In this document: positions 38,934 through 52,774 of the stretch, in pieces
How the letters are laid out: every line of letters begins with the position of its first letter
Numbering within the stretch: the stretch's first letter is position 1
Position numbers and translations under genes: made by a program
The notes under the pieces: generated by a model
What the model was told of the DNA's origin: nothing
The model's input: only the letters and a program-made list of their open reading frames with translations
Databases searched by the model: none
From: an uncultured Archangium sp.
GTDB taxonomy: Bacteria > Myxococcota > Myxococcia > Myxococcales > Myxococcaceae
Reading direction: 5' to 3'
Assembly (NCBI GenBank): GCA_946479335.1
Contig: CAMLFP010000002.1
Coordinates: 1 to 57,350 of the forward strand
DNA length: 57,350 bases

Positions 38934-38977
38934 GCAGTTTCAGCGCGGAAACTGCCACTTGCAAGTGTCGGGGCAGT
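38934..38977 (-). promoter_or_regulatory. Overlapping, mutually exclusive inverted repeats
   Basis: GCAGTTTC (38934-38941) pairs with GAAACTGC (38948-38955) around a 6-base loop. The same ACTGC arm can instead pair with GCAGT at 38973-38977, and a perfect 12-base palindrome CACTTGCAAGTG lies at 38956-38967. On the minus strand these follow the ABC-F stop and precede the lipoprotein start by about 47 bases. No T run follows, so this is either an operator, a leader that can switch between two folds, or a Rho-assisted terminator. The rest of the 96-base gap shows an AGGA-type purine run at 38900-38912 on the plus strand only. Confidence 0.4.
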
Positions 38978-38982
38978 CCGCG

Positions 38983-40599
<1,617 letters not shown>

Positions 40600-40626
40600 A
40601 CACGAAAAGCGCGGTACAAGGCCCCC

Positions 40627-41052
40627 ATGAAAAGCATTCTCGTCGCTGTCGATGGGTCAGCGCCTTCGAACCGGGGCATCGCCGAGGCGGCCGCCATCGC
40701 GAAGGGCCTGGGGTACTCGCTGGAGCTGGTGAACGTGCTGCCGCCGGTGCTGCTCGCGCCCGGCGTCTACGCCGAAGCCATCACCAAGGTCGAAGAGGGC
40801 AACCGCGAGGCCGCGCAGAAGACGCTCGCCGCGGCGAAGCAGCTCGCGCTCGACGCGGGCGTGAAGGCTGACACGGTGATGCTCACCGGCGGCTCTCCGG
40901 CGGAGTCGATCGCCGAGCTGGCGCAGGCCGAGCGCGTGTGGGGCATCGTCATCGGCGCGAAGGGCCACTCCGCGGTGTCGCGTGTGTTGCTGGGCAGCGT
41001 GACCGATCGCCTCGTGCACATCGCGCACAAGCCCGTGCTGGTGGTGCGGTGA
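40627..41052 (+). CDS. Universal stress protein
   Basis: 141 residues. The start MKSILVAVDGSAPS and the end KGHSAVSRVLLGSVTDRLVHIAHKPVLVVR are classic UspA-family features. The ATP-binding pattern Gly-x-x-Gly, nine residues, Gly-Ser is present (GAKGHSAVSRVLLGS), placing it in the nucleotide-binding subgroup. Usp proteins accumulate under starvation or stress. The stop overlaps the start of the lamin-tail lipoprotein gene by one base (TGATG). Only 27 bases separate it from the divergent ABC-F gene. Confidence 0.93.
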   Translation: MKSILVAVDGSAPSNRGIAEAAAIAKGLGYSLELVNVLPPVLLAPGVYAEAITKVEEGNREAAQKTLAAAKQLALDAGVKADTVMLTGGSPAESIAELAQAERVWGIVIGAKGHSAVSRVLLGSVTDRLVHIAHKPVLVVR

Positions 41053-42188
41053 TGACGCGGCTCGCGCTTGCGTTGTCGGTGGTGGTCGTCGGCGCGTTCG
41101 CGTGCGGCGCGCAGTCTTCGGTGCGCTGCCTGCCGAGCAACTGCTCCGGGTGTTGCTCGAACGACGACGAGTGCGTGGTGCCCAATACGTTCCAATGCGG
41201 CGTGTCGGGCAGCGCGTGCATCGCGTGCGGCGCCACGCAGAGCTGCATCTCCGGGTTGTGCCTCGGCGGCACAGGCGGGAGCGGTGGGTTTGGCGGCGGC
41301 GTGGGCTCCGGTGGCGGTGATGGTTCGGTGGGCGGTGGTGACGGCACCGTCGGCGGTGGGACGGCGACGACCGGCGGCGGGACCGCGACGGTCGGTGGTG
41401 GAACTGCGACGGTCGGTGGCGGGACCGCGACGGTCGGCGGTGGAACTGCGACGGTCGGTGGCGGGAGCGCGACGACCGGTGGCGGCGCTGGGACGACCGG
41501 CGGCGGCGCTGGGACGACCGGCGGCGGAACTGCGACGACTGGCGGCGGCACTGCGACGACCGGCGGCGGCACTGCGACGACCGGCGGCGGAACTGCGACG
41601 ACTGGCGGAGGAACTGCGACGACTGGCGGCGGCACCGGGACGACCGGCGGCGGCGCCGGGAGCTTCGTGATCAACGAGATCGACTACGACAACCCGAGCA
41701 CGGACACCTCCGAGTTCGTCGAGCTCTTCAACGGCACCAACGCGCCCATCGCGCTCGGGAGCTACTCCGTGTTGCTGGTGAACGGCGGCGACGGCGTCGC
41801 GTACCGCACCATCGACCTCGCCGATGCGGGCACGCTCGCGGCCGGCCAGTTCGCCGTCATCGCGTCCACCGCGACGCTCGCGTCGGTCCCCGCCAGCGCC
41901 ATGAAGATCCCGCTCTCGGTGAGCAGCAGCATTCTGCAGAACGGGCCCGACGGCGTCGCGCTCGTGGTGACGTCATCGCAGGCGCTGGTCGACTCCATCT
42001 CCTACGGCGGCGACACGCTGTGGAACGGCACGACGTCGCTCACCGAAGGCAGCGGCTCGACGGCCTCACTGCTGGACGACGCGTCTGACGGCGGCTCCAT
42101 CGCGCGCGTGCCGAACGGCGTCGACACGAACCAGAGCGCGAATGACTGGGTCTTCACCACGCGCACGCCCGGCACCGCGAACCAGTAA
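41052..42188 (+). CDS. Repeat-rich lipoprotein with lamin-tail domain
   Basis: 378 residues. Lipobox near Cys-18 (VVVGAFAC). A Cys-rich segment follows ([16 protein letters not shown] ... [10 protein letters not shown]), then a tandem heptapeptide GGGTATT/V and variants (residues 87-204, 16 full units plus a remainder). From about 205 a lamin-tail (LTD) fold is recognised from [33 protein letters not shown] and TPGTAN at its end. LTD domains occur in exported bacterial proteins and are thought to bind ligands or nucleic acids. It overlaps the upstream stress gene and may be cotranscribed with it. The stop is 7 bases from the convergent ADP-ribosylglycohydrolase-like gene. Confidence 0.82.
   Translation: MTRLALALSVVVVGAFACGAQSSVRCLPSNCSGCCSNDDECVVPNTFQCGVSGSACIACGATQSCISGLCLGGTGGSGGFGGGVGSGGGDGSVGGGDGTVGGGTATTGGGTATVGGGTATVGGGTATVGGGTATVGGGSATTGGGAGTTGGGAGTTGGGTATTGGGTATTGGGTATTGGGTATTGGGTATTGGGTGTTGGGAGSFVINEIDYDNPSTDTSEFVELFNGTNAPIALGSYSVLLVNGGDGVAYRTIDLADAGTLAAGQFAVIASTATLASVPASAMKIPLSVSSSILQNGPDGVALVVTSSQALVDSISYGGDTLWNGTTSLTEGSGSTASLLDDASDGGSIARVPNGVDTNQSANDWVFTTRTPGTANQ
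41310..41663 (+). repeat. 21-bp in-frame tandem repeat (heptapeptide linker)
   Basis: About 17 degenerate 21-base units encode Gly-Gly-Gly plus four small residues (Thr-Ala-Thr-Thr/Val, with Asp-Gly, Ala-Gly and Ser-Ala variants). Blocks of near-identical units (four TATV, five TATT) point to recent expansions. It is coding DNA in one frame, not a CRISPR array. Confidence 0.9.
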
Positions 42189-42195
42189 CGCGGCG

Positions 42196-43263
42196 TCAGG
42201 CGGCGAGGGTGATCAGATTTCGCGGGTGGTAGTTGCCATTGCCCGGCGCTTCGAGAACGCGCGTCGACCAGTCTGACGGCACCGCGCCGTCGCCGTAGAT
42301 CGCTCCAAGGAGCGCGCCCGTCACGGCGGTGTTCACCGAGGCGTGCCCGCCGCGGTTGGCGACGTCGATGAGCGCCGCCTCGAACGACGGCGCGTGGAAG
42401 AGCTCCCAGAACGCGAGGCGGTAGGTGGTGCGCACCAGCGCGGGGAACGGGCGGAAGAGGTGCAGCTCCGGGCCGTAGAGCTGCGGGTCTTCGTCTTGCG
42501 CGAGCAGCAGATCTTCGCGGAGCCAGTCGGCGGAGTCTTTCGTCTGGCCCACCCAATCGGGCTCGCGGCGGCCGAGCACCGAGGCGGCGAGCGAGAGCTC
42601 CGCTTCGGCGGCCTTGAGGAGCTGCGGCGCTTCGAGCTTCTCGGTGGGCGCGGTGAGGGCCGCGGCGATGACGCCGTTGAACGTCGCGCACGCGAGCTGA
42701 CAGAGCGGGTCGAAGTGCGAGATGGCCGAGTCGTCGAGGCTGGCGGCGACGCGCGCGTCGCGCTGGGCATGAAAGAACACCCCGATGGGCAGCGTGCGCG
42801 CGAGCGAGCCGTTGTCGCGCAGGCGCATCTGGTTCTCGATCCACACCTTGCGGCCGACGTTCTCCGGCGAGCGCCCCTCGGCGATGCCCTCGCAGGCCTG
42901 CTTCACCGCGTCGGGCGCGTCGACCGCCGTGGGGAGCCAGCGGGCGTACGCGCGGCCGACCTCGAGCACGTCGTAGACGCGGTTGTTGCGCAGCGAGATG
43001 GAGAGCGCGCACGCCATCTCCGAGGCCCAGCTGACGCGGCCGCGCGGCAGCTCGAAGCGGCCACCACCGAGCGGCTCCGCGATGGGGCCGTCGTTGAGCG
43101 CGGGGAAGTCGGCGCACGGCATGTTGCGCGTGTCGTTGCGCAGCCCCATGGCCTCCCCGATGGCGAGCCCGAAGAGCGCGCCGCGCTGCCGCGCGTGGAC
43201 CTGCTCGGGTGTGGCGGTGGTGGGGGCTTTGCCCTTCTTGAGCGGCCGCGGAGGGGGAGGCAT
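42196..43263 (-). CDS. ADP-ribosylglycohydrolase-fold protein lacking metal ligands
   Basis: 355 residues. The family opening RGALFGLAIGEAMGLRND (28-44) and the closing VNTAVTGALLGAIYG (310-324) are clear. However, the Asp-Asp-Thr motif that binds Mg is replaced by Trp-Ala-Ser (79-81, before EM), and the second metal motif, usually Gly-Gly-Asp-x-Asp-Thr, reads GGHASVN (305-311). These changes remove the acidic ligands needed for ADP-ribose hydrolysis in DraG and ARH enzymes. It may be a pseudoenzyme that binds ADP-ribose-like ligands, or an altered hydrolase. A 13-base gap separates it from the MtfA-type gene, so the two are likely cotranscribed. Confidence 0.8.
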   Translation of the reverse strand: MPPPPRPLKKGKAPTTATPEQVHARQRGALFGLAIGEAMGLRNDTRNMPCADFPALNDGPIAEPLGGGRFELPRGRVSWASEMACALSISLRNNRVYDVLEVGRAYARWLPTAVDAPDAVKQACEGIAEGRSPENVGRKVWIENQMRLRDNGSLARTLPIGVFFHAQRDARVAASLDDSAISHFDPLCQLACATFNGVIAAALTAPTEKLEAPQLLKAAEAELSLAASVLGRREPDWVGQTKDSADWLREDLLLAQDEDPQLYGPELHLFRPFPALVRTTYRLAFWELFHAPSFEAALIDVANRGGHASVNTAVTGALLGAIYGDGAVPSDWSTRVLEAPGNGNYHPRNLITLAA

Positions 43264-43276
43264 GCGCGGCCGGACC

Positions 43277-44011
43277 TTACGGCATCACGGCCGCGGCCGG
43301 GTCGACGAGGTAGTAGTGCTGCAGCTGCTCGTAGAGGTCGGGCGCGCGGCGCTTCAGCTGCAGCGGCTTCTCGAAGAACGTCTCGGTGGCGACGGCGAAG
43401 AACTCGGCCTCGTTGGTAGCTCCGTACGCGCGCAGCACGTTCTTCTGCGGCTTCTCGCGCAGCTCGAAGAAGTGCTTCGAGAACGCCTGGGCCCACGCGG
43501 CGTAGTCGTGGTGGTCGTGCAGCGCGGGCGTGCCGTCGAAACCACCGCTCGCGGCGTCGAGCATGTGCGCGAACTCGTGCAGCGCGGTGTCGTGGCCGTC
43601 GCCCGGGTTGGCCAGCCCGCCGCGCACTGCGTCCCAGCTCAAGACCACCTGCCCCCAGCGGAACGCCTGCCCGAAGAAGACCTCGTCGTCGTCGCCCGGC
43701 TTCTGGAAGTGGCTCGGGTACACCACCACGGTGCGGAGCTGATCGTAGATGTCGAGATCGAGGTTGCGCGCCAGCCGCGCCGCGGCGCCGGAGATGACGA
43801 CCTTCATCTCGTCGGTGATGACGAGCCCGTGCGCGCCGACCCATTCCTTGTCGTGCGCGAAGACGTTGAGCACCACGAGGAAGCGCGCGTACTCGTCGGG
43901 CGGGAGCGACTTCGTGAAGGGCAGGCGCTGCTCGACGATGGGCCGCCACGCGGGCGGGAAGGGTTGCGCGGCGAGCGTGCGGCGGCGGTGGTTGCGGAAG
44001 AACGCGAACAC
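43277..44011 (-). CDS. MtfA-type zinc-dependent peptidase (M90)
   Basis: 244 residues from GTG 44011 (MFAFFRNHRRRTL); the longer open frame runs into the divergent enolase gene and is not credible. The start matches the MtfA-family N-terminus: a short hydrophobic/basic run, then FPPAWRPIVEQRLPF. The zinc motif HEFAH lies about halfway, with ALHEFAHMLD and downstream EAEFFAVATETFFEKP containing the third acidic ligand region. MtfA was found as a partner of the glucose repressor Mlc in enterobacteria and has peptidase activity. Its role here is unknown. It precedes the ADP-ribosylglycohydrolase-like gene on the same strand. Confidence 0.88.
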   Translation of the reverse strand: MFAFFRNHRRRTLAAQPFPPAWRPIVEQRLPFTKSLPPDEYARFLVVLNVFAHDKEWVGAHGLVITDEMKVVISGAAARLARNLDLDIYDQLRTVVVYPSHFQKPGDDDEVFFGQAFRWGQVVLSWDAVRGGLANPGDGHDTALHEFAHMLDAASGGFDGTPALHDHHDYAAWAQAFSKHFFELREKPQKNVLRAYGATNEAEFFAVATETFFEKPLQLKRRAPDLYEQLQHYYLVDPAAAVMP

Positions 44012-44063
44012 GTGACGCGCGCGTAGCACAAACGTGCTTCTGCGCCGGGGAGCGCGGCGGTAA

Positions 44064-46120
<2,057 letters not shown>

Positions 46121-46152
46121 AGCGCGCGCGCTCGGGGCGACACTGCGAGGCA

Positions 46153-46893
46153 GTGCGTTGGTTCTGGCTCCTCCTGCTCTTGCTGAGCGCGTGCGCGACT
46201 TCTCCCCGGAAGCCCGTGGCGCTGCCCTCGCGCGCGGAGCCGAAGCAGGACATCGTCACCCACACCGTCGAGAAGGGTCAGACGCTGTACCGCATCTCGA
46301 AGGCCTACGGCGTCAGCGTCGAGGAGTTGATGGACGCCAACCGCATCGAAGACCCGAGAGATCTGAAGGTCGGCGAGGTGCTGTACGTGCCCGGCGCGAC
46401 GCTGCACCGCGCGGTCGAGACCTACGACTCCCCGGAGCCCGACCCGCCGAAGCGCGACGCGCCGCCCCCGGAGAAGAAGCAGCCGAAGACGGTGCGCGTG
46501 GGCAAGGGCTCTGGCGTGTTGTCGTGGCCGCTGCGCGGCGTGCTGTACGCGCGGTTCGGCAACAAGGGCCGCGAGCCCCACGACGGCATCGACCTCGCCG
46601 CGCCCGCCGGGCTGCCGGTGAAGACCGCGGCGCCCGGCAAGGTGCTCTTCGCGGGAGATCAAAAGGGCTACGGCCTCATCGTCATCGTCGAGCACGAGAA
46701 CGGGCTCATCACGCTGTACGCGCACAACCGCGATCTCCGCGTGAAGACCGGCCAGAAGGTGCGTGAAGGGCAGGTGGTGGCGACGGTGGGCGACTCCGGC
46801 AAGACCAGCGGCCCGCACCTGCACTTCGAGGTGCGGCGAGATGGCGTCCCCATCGATCCGCTCGAGGTCCTCGGGCCGGTGCCGCCTGCATGA
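46153..46893 (+). CDS. NlpD-like lipoprotein: LysM plus M23 peptidase
   Basis: 246 residues from GTG 46153 (MRWFWLLLLLLSAC), giving a clean lipoprotein leader with Cys-14. The frame could be opened from TTG 46117, but that adds a charged extension before the leader. LysM is at about 35-80 (HTVEKGQTLYRISKAYGVS, DPRDLKVGEVLYVP). The M23 domain occupies the C-terminal half with zinc motifs HDGID and GPHLHFEVRR, so the catalytic His/Asp residues appear intact, unlike the divergent EnvC/NlpD activators. It binds and probably remodels peptidoglycan. It sits 32 bases after surE and 19 before the M16 gene. Confidence 0.93.
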   Translation: MRWFWLLLLLLSACATSPRKPVALPSRAEPKQDIVTHTVEKGQTLYRISKAYGVSVEELMDANRIEDPRDLKVGEVLYVPGATLHRAVETYDSPEPDPPKRDAPPPEKKQPKTVRVGKGSGVLSWPLRGVLYARFGNKGREPHDGIDLAAPAGLPVKTAAPGKVLFAGDQKGYGLIVIVEHENGLITLYAHNRDLRVKTGQKVREGQVVATVGDSGKTSGPHLHFEVRRDGVPIDPLEVLGPVPPA

Positions 46894-46912
46894 CTTCGTG
46901 TTACGCGACGGC

Positions 46913-48223
46913 ATGCTCTCTCTCGTCGTCGTGAGCGCGCTGGCGGCGAGCCCGCTGTCGATCCCCCTCGAGCGCTACACGTTGCCCAACGGGCTGACGG
47001 TCATCCTCCATGAAGATCATTCGCTGCCCACGGTGACGGTGAACCTGTGGTTCGGCGTCGGCTCGGCCGACGAGCAGAAGGGCCGCACCGGCTTCGCGCA
47101 CCTCTTCGAGCATTTGATGTTCATGGGCACGCGCGCGGTGCCCAACGGCGGCTTCGACACGTTGATGGAGCAGGTGGGCGGCTCCAACAACGCCAGCACC
47201 GACTACGACTCCACGAACTACTACGAGACCGGCCCGTCGAACCTGCTGGAGACCTTCCTCTGGCTCGAAGCCGATCGCCTCGCGCACCTGCCTGACGAGA
47301 TGACGAAGGCGAAGGTCGACCTCCAGCGCGACGTGGTGAAGAACGAGCGCCGGCAGACGGCCGAGAACCAGCCCTACGGCGTGCTGGAGCTGCTGGTCGA
47401 CGAGAAGCTCTTCCCCGCGGGGCACCCCTACGCGCACCCGGTCATCGGCTCTCACGCCGACCTGACCGCCGCTTCGTTGGCCGACGTGAAGGCCTTCTTC
47501 AAGAAGTTCTACGTGCCGGCCAACGCGTCGCTGGTGATCGCCGGCGACTTCGACGCGGCCACCGCGAAGCAGCTGGTGGCGAAGACGTTGGGCACGCTGC
47601 CGCGCGTGGAGGCGCCTCCGCGGGTGACGCTCCCGCTCATCGAGCTGTCGAAGCCGGTGCGCGCCTCGGCCGAAGACGCCGTGCAGGAGTCGCAGGTGAC
47701 GTTCGTGTACCTCGCGCCGCCGATGCGCACGCCGGGCGCGCCCGAGAGCGAGGTGTTGGCGCTGGTGCTCGGTGGCTCGCAGACCTCGCGGTTGGTGAAG
47801 CACCTCGTCGTGGAGCAGCAGCTGTGCGAGCGCGTCGAGACGTCCTTCGAGCGCCGGCGCGGGCAGAGCCTGTTCTTCATCACCGCCACCGCGCAGGGCG
47901 GCCACCGCGCCGCGGAGCTCGAGCAGGCGCTGGAGAAGGAGCTCTCGGCGTTCTTCGCGGACCCTCCGGCCGCCGCGGAGATCAGCCGTGCGCAGGCGCG
48001 AATCCAGACGCAGCTGCTGCAGTCGATGGAGTCGCCCTTCGGCGTGGCGAACCTGCTCAACGAGGCGCAGCTCTTCGTGGGTGACCCGGGCGACGTGGAG
48101 CGCAACCTGCTCGCGCAGTACGACGCGGTGACGCCCAGCGGCGTGTTCGAGACCGCGCGCCGGGTGTTGCAGCGGCCGCACCTCACGGTGGTCATCACGC
48201 CGAAGAAGGGCGGTGCGACGTGA
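46913..48223 (+). CDS. M16-family zinc peptidase (catalytic)
   Basis: 436 residues from ATG 46913 (MLSLVVVSALAAS), a short signal peptide. Upstream codons of the frame run antiparallel to or overlap the M23 gene and are not credible. The inverted zinc motif HLFEH lies at about residues 63-67 (FAHLFEHLMFMGT), with Glu in KNERRQTAENQPYG as the likely third ligand. The layout GGSNNASTDYDSTNYY is typical of M16B peptidases. Such enzymes act in the periplasm or outside on small peptides. The stop overlaps the following M16 gene (GTGA). The two probably work as a pair. Confidence 0.92.
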   Translation: MLSLVVVSALAASPLSIPLERYTLPNGLTVILHEDHSLPTVTVNLWFGVGSADEQKGRTGFAHLFEHLMFMGTRAVPNGGFDTLMEQVGGSNNASTDYDSTNYYETGPSNLLETFLWLEADRLAHLPDEMTKAKVDLQRDVVKNERRQTAENQPYGVLELLVDEKLFPAGHPYAHPVIGSHADLTAASLADVKAFFKKFYVPANASLVIAGDFDAATAKQLVAKTLGTLPRVEAPPRVTLPLIELSKPVRASAEDAVQESQVTFVYLAPPMRTPGAPESEVLALVLGGSQTSRLVKHLVVEQQLCERVETSFERRRGQSLFFITATAQGGHRAAELEQALEKELSAFFADPPAAAEISRAQARIQTQLLQSMESPFGVANLLNEAQLFVGDPGDVERNLLAQYDAVTPSGVFETARRVLQRPHLTVVITPKKGGAT

Positions 48224-49626
48224 AGCGGGTGCTCCTCGCGGTTCTGGTGACGTCGGTGGCGCTCGCGGAAGGCGCGCCTCACCTCACGGGCGAGGGCGTC
48301 CCCGTCATCGGCCCTGCGCCGAAGTGGACCCCGCCGGTGCCGGAGGTGCGCGCGCTCAAGAGCGGCGCGAAGGCGTGGGTCCTCACGCGCGCGGGCCTCC
48401 CGCTGGTGACGGTGTCGTGGGTCGTGCCGGCGGGGCTGCGTCACGAGGGCGCCGCGTGGGCAGGCCTCGCGTCGCTCACCGCCGAGGCCCTGCACGAGTG
48501 CGGCGCGGGCACGCGGGGCCCGCAGGAATTCCAGGAGGCGCTCGAAGCGCTCGGCGCCACGCTCTCCCTCAGCACCGGAGTGGAGGGCACGAGCTTCAGC
48601 TTCACGGTGGTGAGCTCGCGGCTCGACGCGGCGCTGGCGTTGCTGGTCGACCTGCTCTCGCGGCCGCGCTTCGACCCGGTGGCGTTCGACGCGCTCAAGG
48701 CGCGGCACCTCGCCGAACTCAAGGCAGCGCTCGACGAGCCTTCGACGGTGGCGAGCCTCACCGCGTTCCGCGCGTTGTACGGCACACAACCGGAGGGTCG
48801 CCCCACCGGCGGTGAGGTGGCCACCGTCGAGAAGGTCACGCTCGATGACGTGAAGGCGTTTCACGCTGCGCGCTACGGGAGCGCGGGTGCGACGGTGGTC
48901 GTCGTCGGTGACCTCTCCGCCGACGCGGTGAAGCAGAAGCTCGACGCGGCCGCCACGAAGGCGTGGCTCGGTACGCCGGCCGCCGTCGACACGTCGGCGC
49001 CGGTGAGGGCCACCGCGAAGTGGCTCGGCGTCGAGAAGAAGGGCGCGCCGCAGACGGTAGTGCTGGGGCTCGCGCCCGGGCTCCCCTGGAGGACCGCCGG
49101 TCTCGCCGCGCTGACCCTGGCCGGTGACGTGCTGGGTGGCTCCTTCACCAGCCGCCTGAACCAGAACATCCGCGAGCGGCACGGGTACTCGTATGGCGCG
49201 ATGGCGTCGGTGGCGCCCGGCCGGCTCGACGGCGTGGTGGAGGTGATGACGCCGGTGCGCGCCGACGTCACCGGCGCGGCGCTGGAGCAGGTGGTGCTGG
49301 AGCTGCGCGGGTTGACCTCCCTGACGCCCGAAGAGAACGAGAAGGCCATCGCGCTGGCGAAGGCGTCGATGGTCGCCGAGTTCAGCAGCAGCGCGGGGAT
49401 CGCCGCCGCCTTCTCCGAGGTCGCGTTGCTCGGCGGCACGCCGGAGCACCTCCGCAGCGACTTCGCGGCGCTCCTCGCCACCACCGCCGACCAGACGAAG
49501 GCCGCGACGCGCGCGTTCGACCCCGAGGGCTTCACCTTCGTCTTCGTGGGCGACAAGGCGAGCATCGACGCGCAGCTGAAGAAGACGTACCCCACGAAGA
49601 AGCTGGAGTGGGTGGAGGCCCGATGA
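48220..49626 (+). CDS. M16-family protein lacking the zinc motif (partner subunit)
   Basis: 468 residues from GTG 48220. An N-terminal signal sequence (MKRVLLAVLVTSVALA) leads to two M16 domains. At the position of the zinc motif it reads LTAEALHECG, without His-x-x-Glu-His, so it should not bind catalytic zinc. The Arg/Tyr pair typical of the non-catalytic half is present in NIRERHGYSYGAMASV. The pair of an active and an inactive subunit encoded in tandem is the standard arrangement for heterodimeric M16B peptidases. Stop and next start overlap (ATGA). Confidence 0.9.
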   Translation: MKRVLLAVLVTSVALAEGAPHLTGEGVPVIGPAPKWTPPVPEVRALKSGAKAWVLTRAGLPLVTVSWVVPAGLRHEGAAWAGLASLTAEALHECGAGTRGPQEFQEALEALGATLSLSTGVEGTSFSFTVVSSRLDAALALLVDLLSRPRFDPVAFDALKARHLAELKAALDEPSTVASLTAFRALYGTQPEGRPTGGEVATVEKVTLDDVKAFHAARYGSAGATVVVVGDLSADAVKQKLDAAATKAWLGTPAAVDTSAPVRATAKWLGVEKKGAPQTVVLGLAPGLPWRTAGLAALTLAGDVLGGSFTSRLNQNIRERHGYSYGAMASVAPGRLDGVVEVMTPVRADVTGAALEQVVLELRGLTSLTPEENEKAIALAKASMVAEFSSSAGIAAAFSEVALLGGTPEHLRSDFAALLATTADQTKAATRAFDPEGFTFVFVGDKASIDAQLKKTYPTKKLEWVEAR

Positions 49627-50696
49627 AGCAGCTCGTGCTCGCGCTGGCGTTGGCCTCGTGCGCCGCGCCCCAGAAGAAGGCAGCCCCCGCACCGCCGCCG
49701 ACGCCCGAGGAGGCCATCAGCGCGCTCTTCGCGCAGACCTACGCGGCGCTCGGCGAGGGTGACGCCGACAAGGTCGCGGCGGCGTTCTCCGATGACGCGC
49801 TGGTGCTGGGGCTCGGGCCGTCCGACACCTGGGTGGGGCCCACCGTCTCCACGCGGCTGCACCAGGTGATGTTGCCCATCGGGCTCTCCGGTGACGCGCT
49901 GCGCGTCGAGCAATCGCACGTGGTGATCGCCGTCGACGAGAGCGGACAGGGCGCGACGGCGTACGACCTGCCGAAGGTCGTCACCACGCACAAGGCGAAG
50001 GACGACGAGTGGCTCCCGCGCATCACCGCGCACCTCGTGAAGCTCGGCGACGCGTGGAAGATCGACGCGCTGCACGTGTCGCTGGGCGTGCCTGATCAGG
50101 TGCTGTCCGCGCCTGACGCGGCGAAGCGGCTGTTGCCTCCCGCCGACGTGCCCAACCAGCGCCCCACCGAAGCGGATCAACTGGTGGGCCTCGTGCGGCG
50201 CGCGCTCGACGACTACGCGGTGAAGCTCGACCGCACCAGCGAGCGCCCGGAGTTCATCCAGCTCGGCACCTCGCCCGGTGAGGTCTTCGCCGACGGGCAG
50301 AAGTTCAAGGCGCTGCTCAAGCCCGCGCTGGCCGGCATCAAGAAGACCTACTCGTGGAAGCTCGAGGGCTCGCTCGCGGTGAAGCTCGCGCCGTCAGGCA
50401 AGTCGGGTTGGGCCGCGGCGCTGGTGGTGCAGCGCGAGGGCACCGGCAAGAAGCAGCGTGTGTACCCGACCTTCCGCTTCCTGTGGACGCTGGAGGAGGA
50501 GGACGGCGTGTGGAACATCGTCTCCGAGCACCAGTCGCTGGCGGTGAACTCCGAGCTGCGCGACCCCGCGACGCCCGACGCGCTCAAGGCCTGGGCTGCC
50601 GCGAAGGAGGAACTCGCGAAGCTGCGCACCGTCGAGAAGACCGCGCCGAAGCCGGCAGAAGAGAAGCCCGCCGAAGCGCCGATGAAGGCGTGGTGA
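49623..50696 (+). CDS. Lipoprotein with NTF2/SnoaL-like domains
   Basis: 357 residues from ATG 49623. MKQLVLALALASC gives a short lipoprotein leader with Cys-13. A Pro/Ala-rich linker follows, then two similar alpha/beta cone-like halves: the first contains EEAISALFAQTYAALGEGDADKVAAAFSDDALVLG with the profile of SnoaL/NTF2-like domains, the second ends TFRFLWTLEEEDGVWNIVSEH. The C-terminus is Lys/Glu/Ala/Pro-rich. The protein probably sits in the membrane of the same compartment as the M16 pair with which it overlaps. No active-site motif is visible. Confidence 0.7.
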   Translation: MKQLVLALALASCAAPQKKAAPAPPPTPEEAISALFAQTYAALGEGDADKVAAAFSDDALVLGLGPSDTWVGPTVSTRLHQVMLPIGLSGDALRVEQSHVVIAVDESGQGATAYDLPKVVTTHKAKDDEWLPRITAHLVKLGDAWKIDALHVSLGVPDQVLSAPDAAKRLLPPADVPNQRPTEADQLVGLVRRALDDYAVKLDRTSERPEFIQLGTSPGEVFADGQKFKALLKPALAGIKKTYSWKLEGSLAVKLAPSGKSGWAAALVVQREGTGKKQRVYPTFRFLWTLEEEDGVWNIVSEHQSLAVNSELRDPATPDALKAWAAAKEELAKLRTVEKTAPKPAEEKPAEAPMKAW

Positions 50697-50701
50697 GTCA
50701 G

Positions 50702-50878
50702 TTACCGCCGGCGTTTCGAGCGTGTCACCGCGGCGACCGCCTGCGGCTCCTCCCCGGCGGCGCGCGCCATCACCGAGATCTTCGTCACCGCGGCGCCGAA
50801 GCGCTCCCAGCGTGACTCGCCGGTGCCCTTGACCTGCAAGAACGTGTCGCGCGTGGTCGGCAGCGCGGCGGCCAGCCC
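50702..50878 (-). pseudogene. Orphaned C-terminal part of recQ (rest of HRDC domain)
   Basis: In the recQ frame, beyond the TAG at 50879-50881, 58 codons remain open to TAA 50702. They read GLAAALPTTRDTFLQVKGTG, then ESRWERFGAAVTKI, and a basic end KRRR. This is the second half of an HRDC domain (Leu-Ala, Pro-Thr-Thr, Val-Lys-Gly-x-Gly, Trp/Leu-Glu-Arg-Phe-Gly). It ends 5 bases from the convergent lipoprotein gene. Not translated unless the amber is suppressed or is an assembly error. Confidence 0.8.
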
Positions 50879-52741
<1,863 letters not shown>

Positions 52742-52774
52742 ATGGTCTTTCCGGATCTCTCAAGTCAATGAAAC

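Noticed and set aside
41310..41663. Regular repeats resembling a CRISPR array
   Set aside because: Units are 21 bases, contiguous and in one reading frame within a lipoprotein gene, with no spacers and no cas genes.
44025..44038. AGCAC-AAAC-GTGCT inverted repeat before eno as an operator
   Set aside because: Five-base arms are too short to support a regulator site without comparison; recorded with eno only.
47509..49692. 727-codon minus-strand frame opposite the M16 pair
   Set aside because: Shadow of the two M16 genes, no motif seen.
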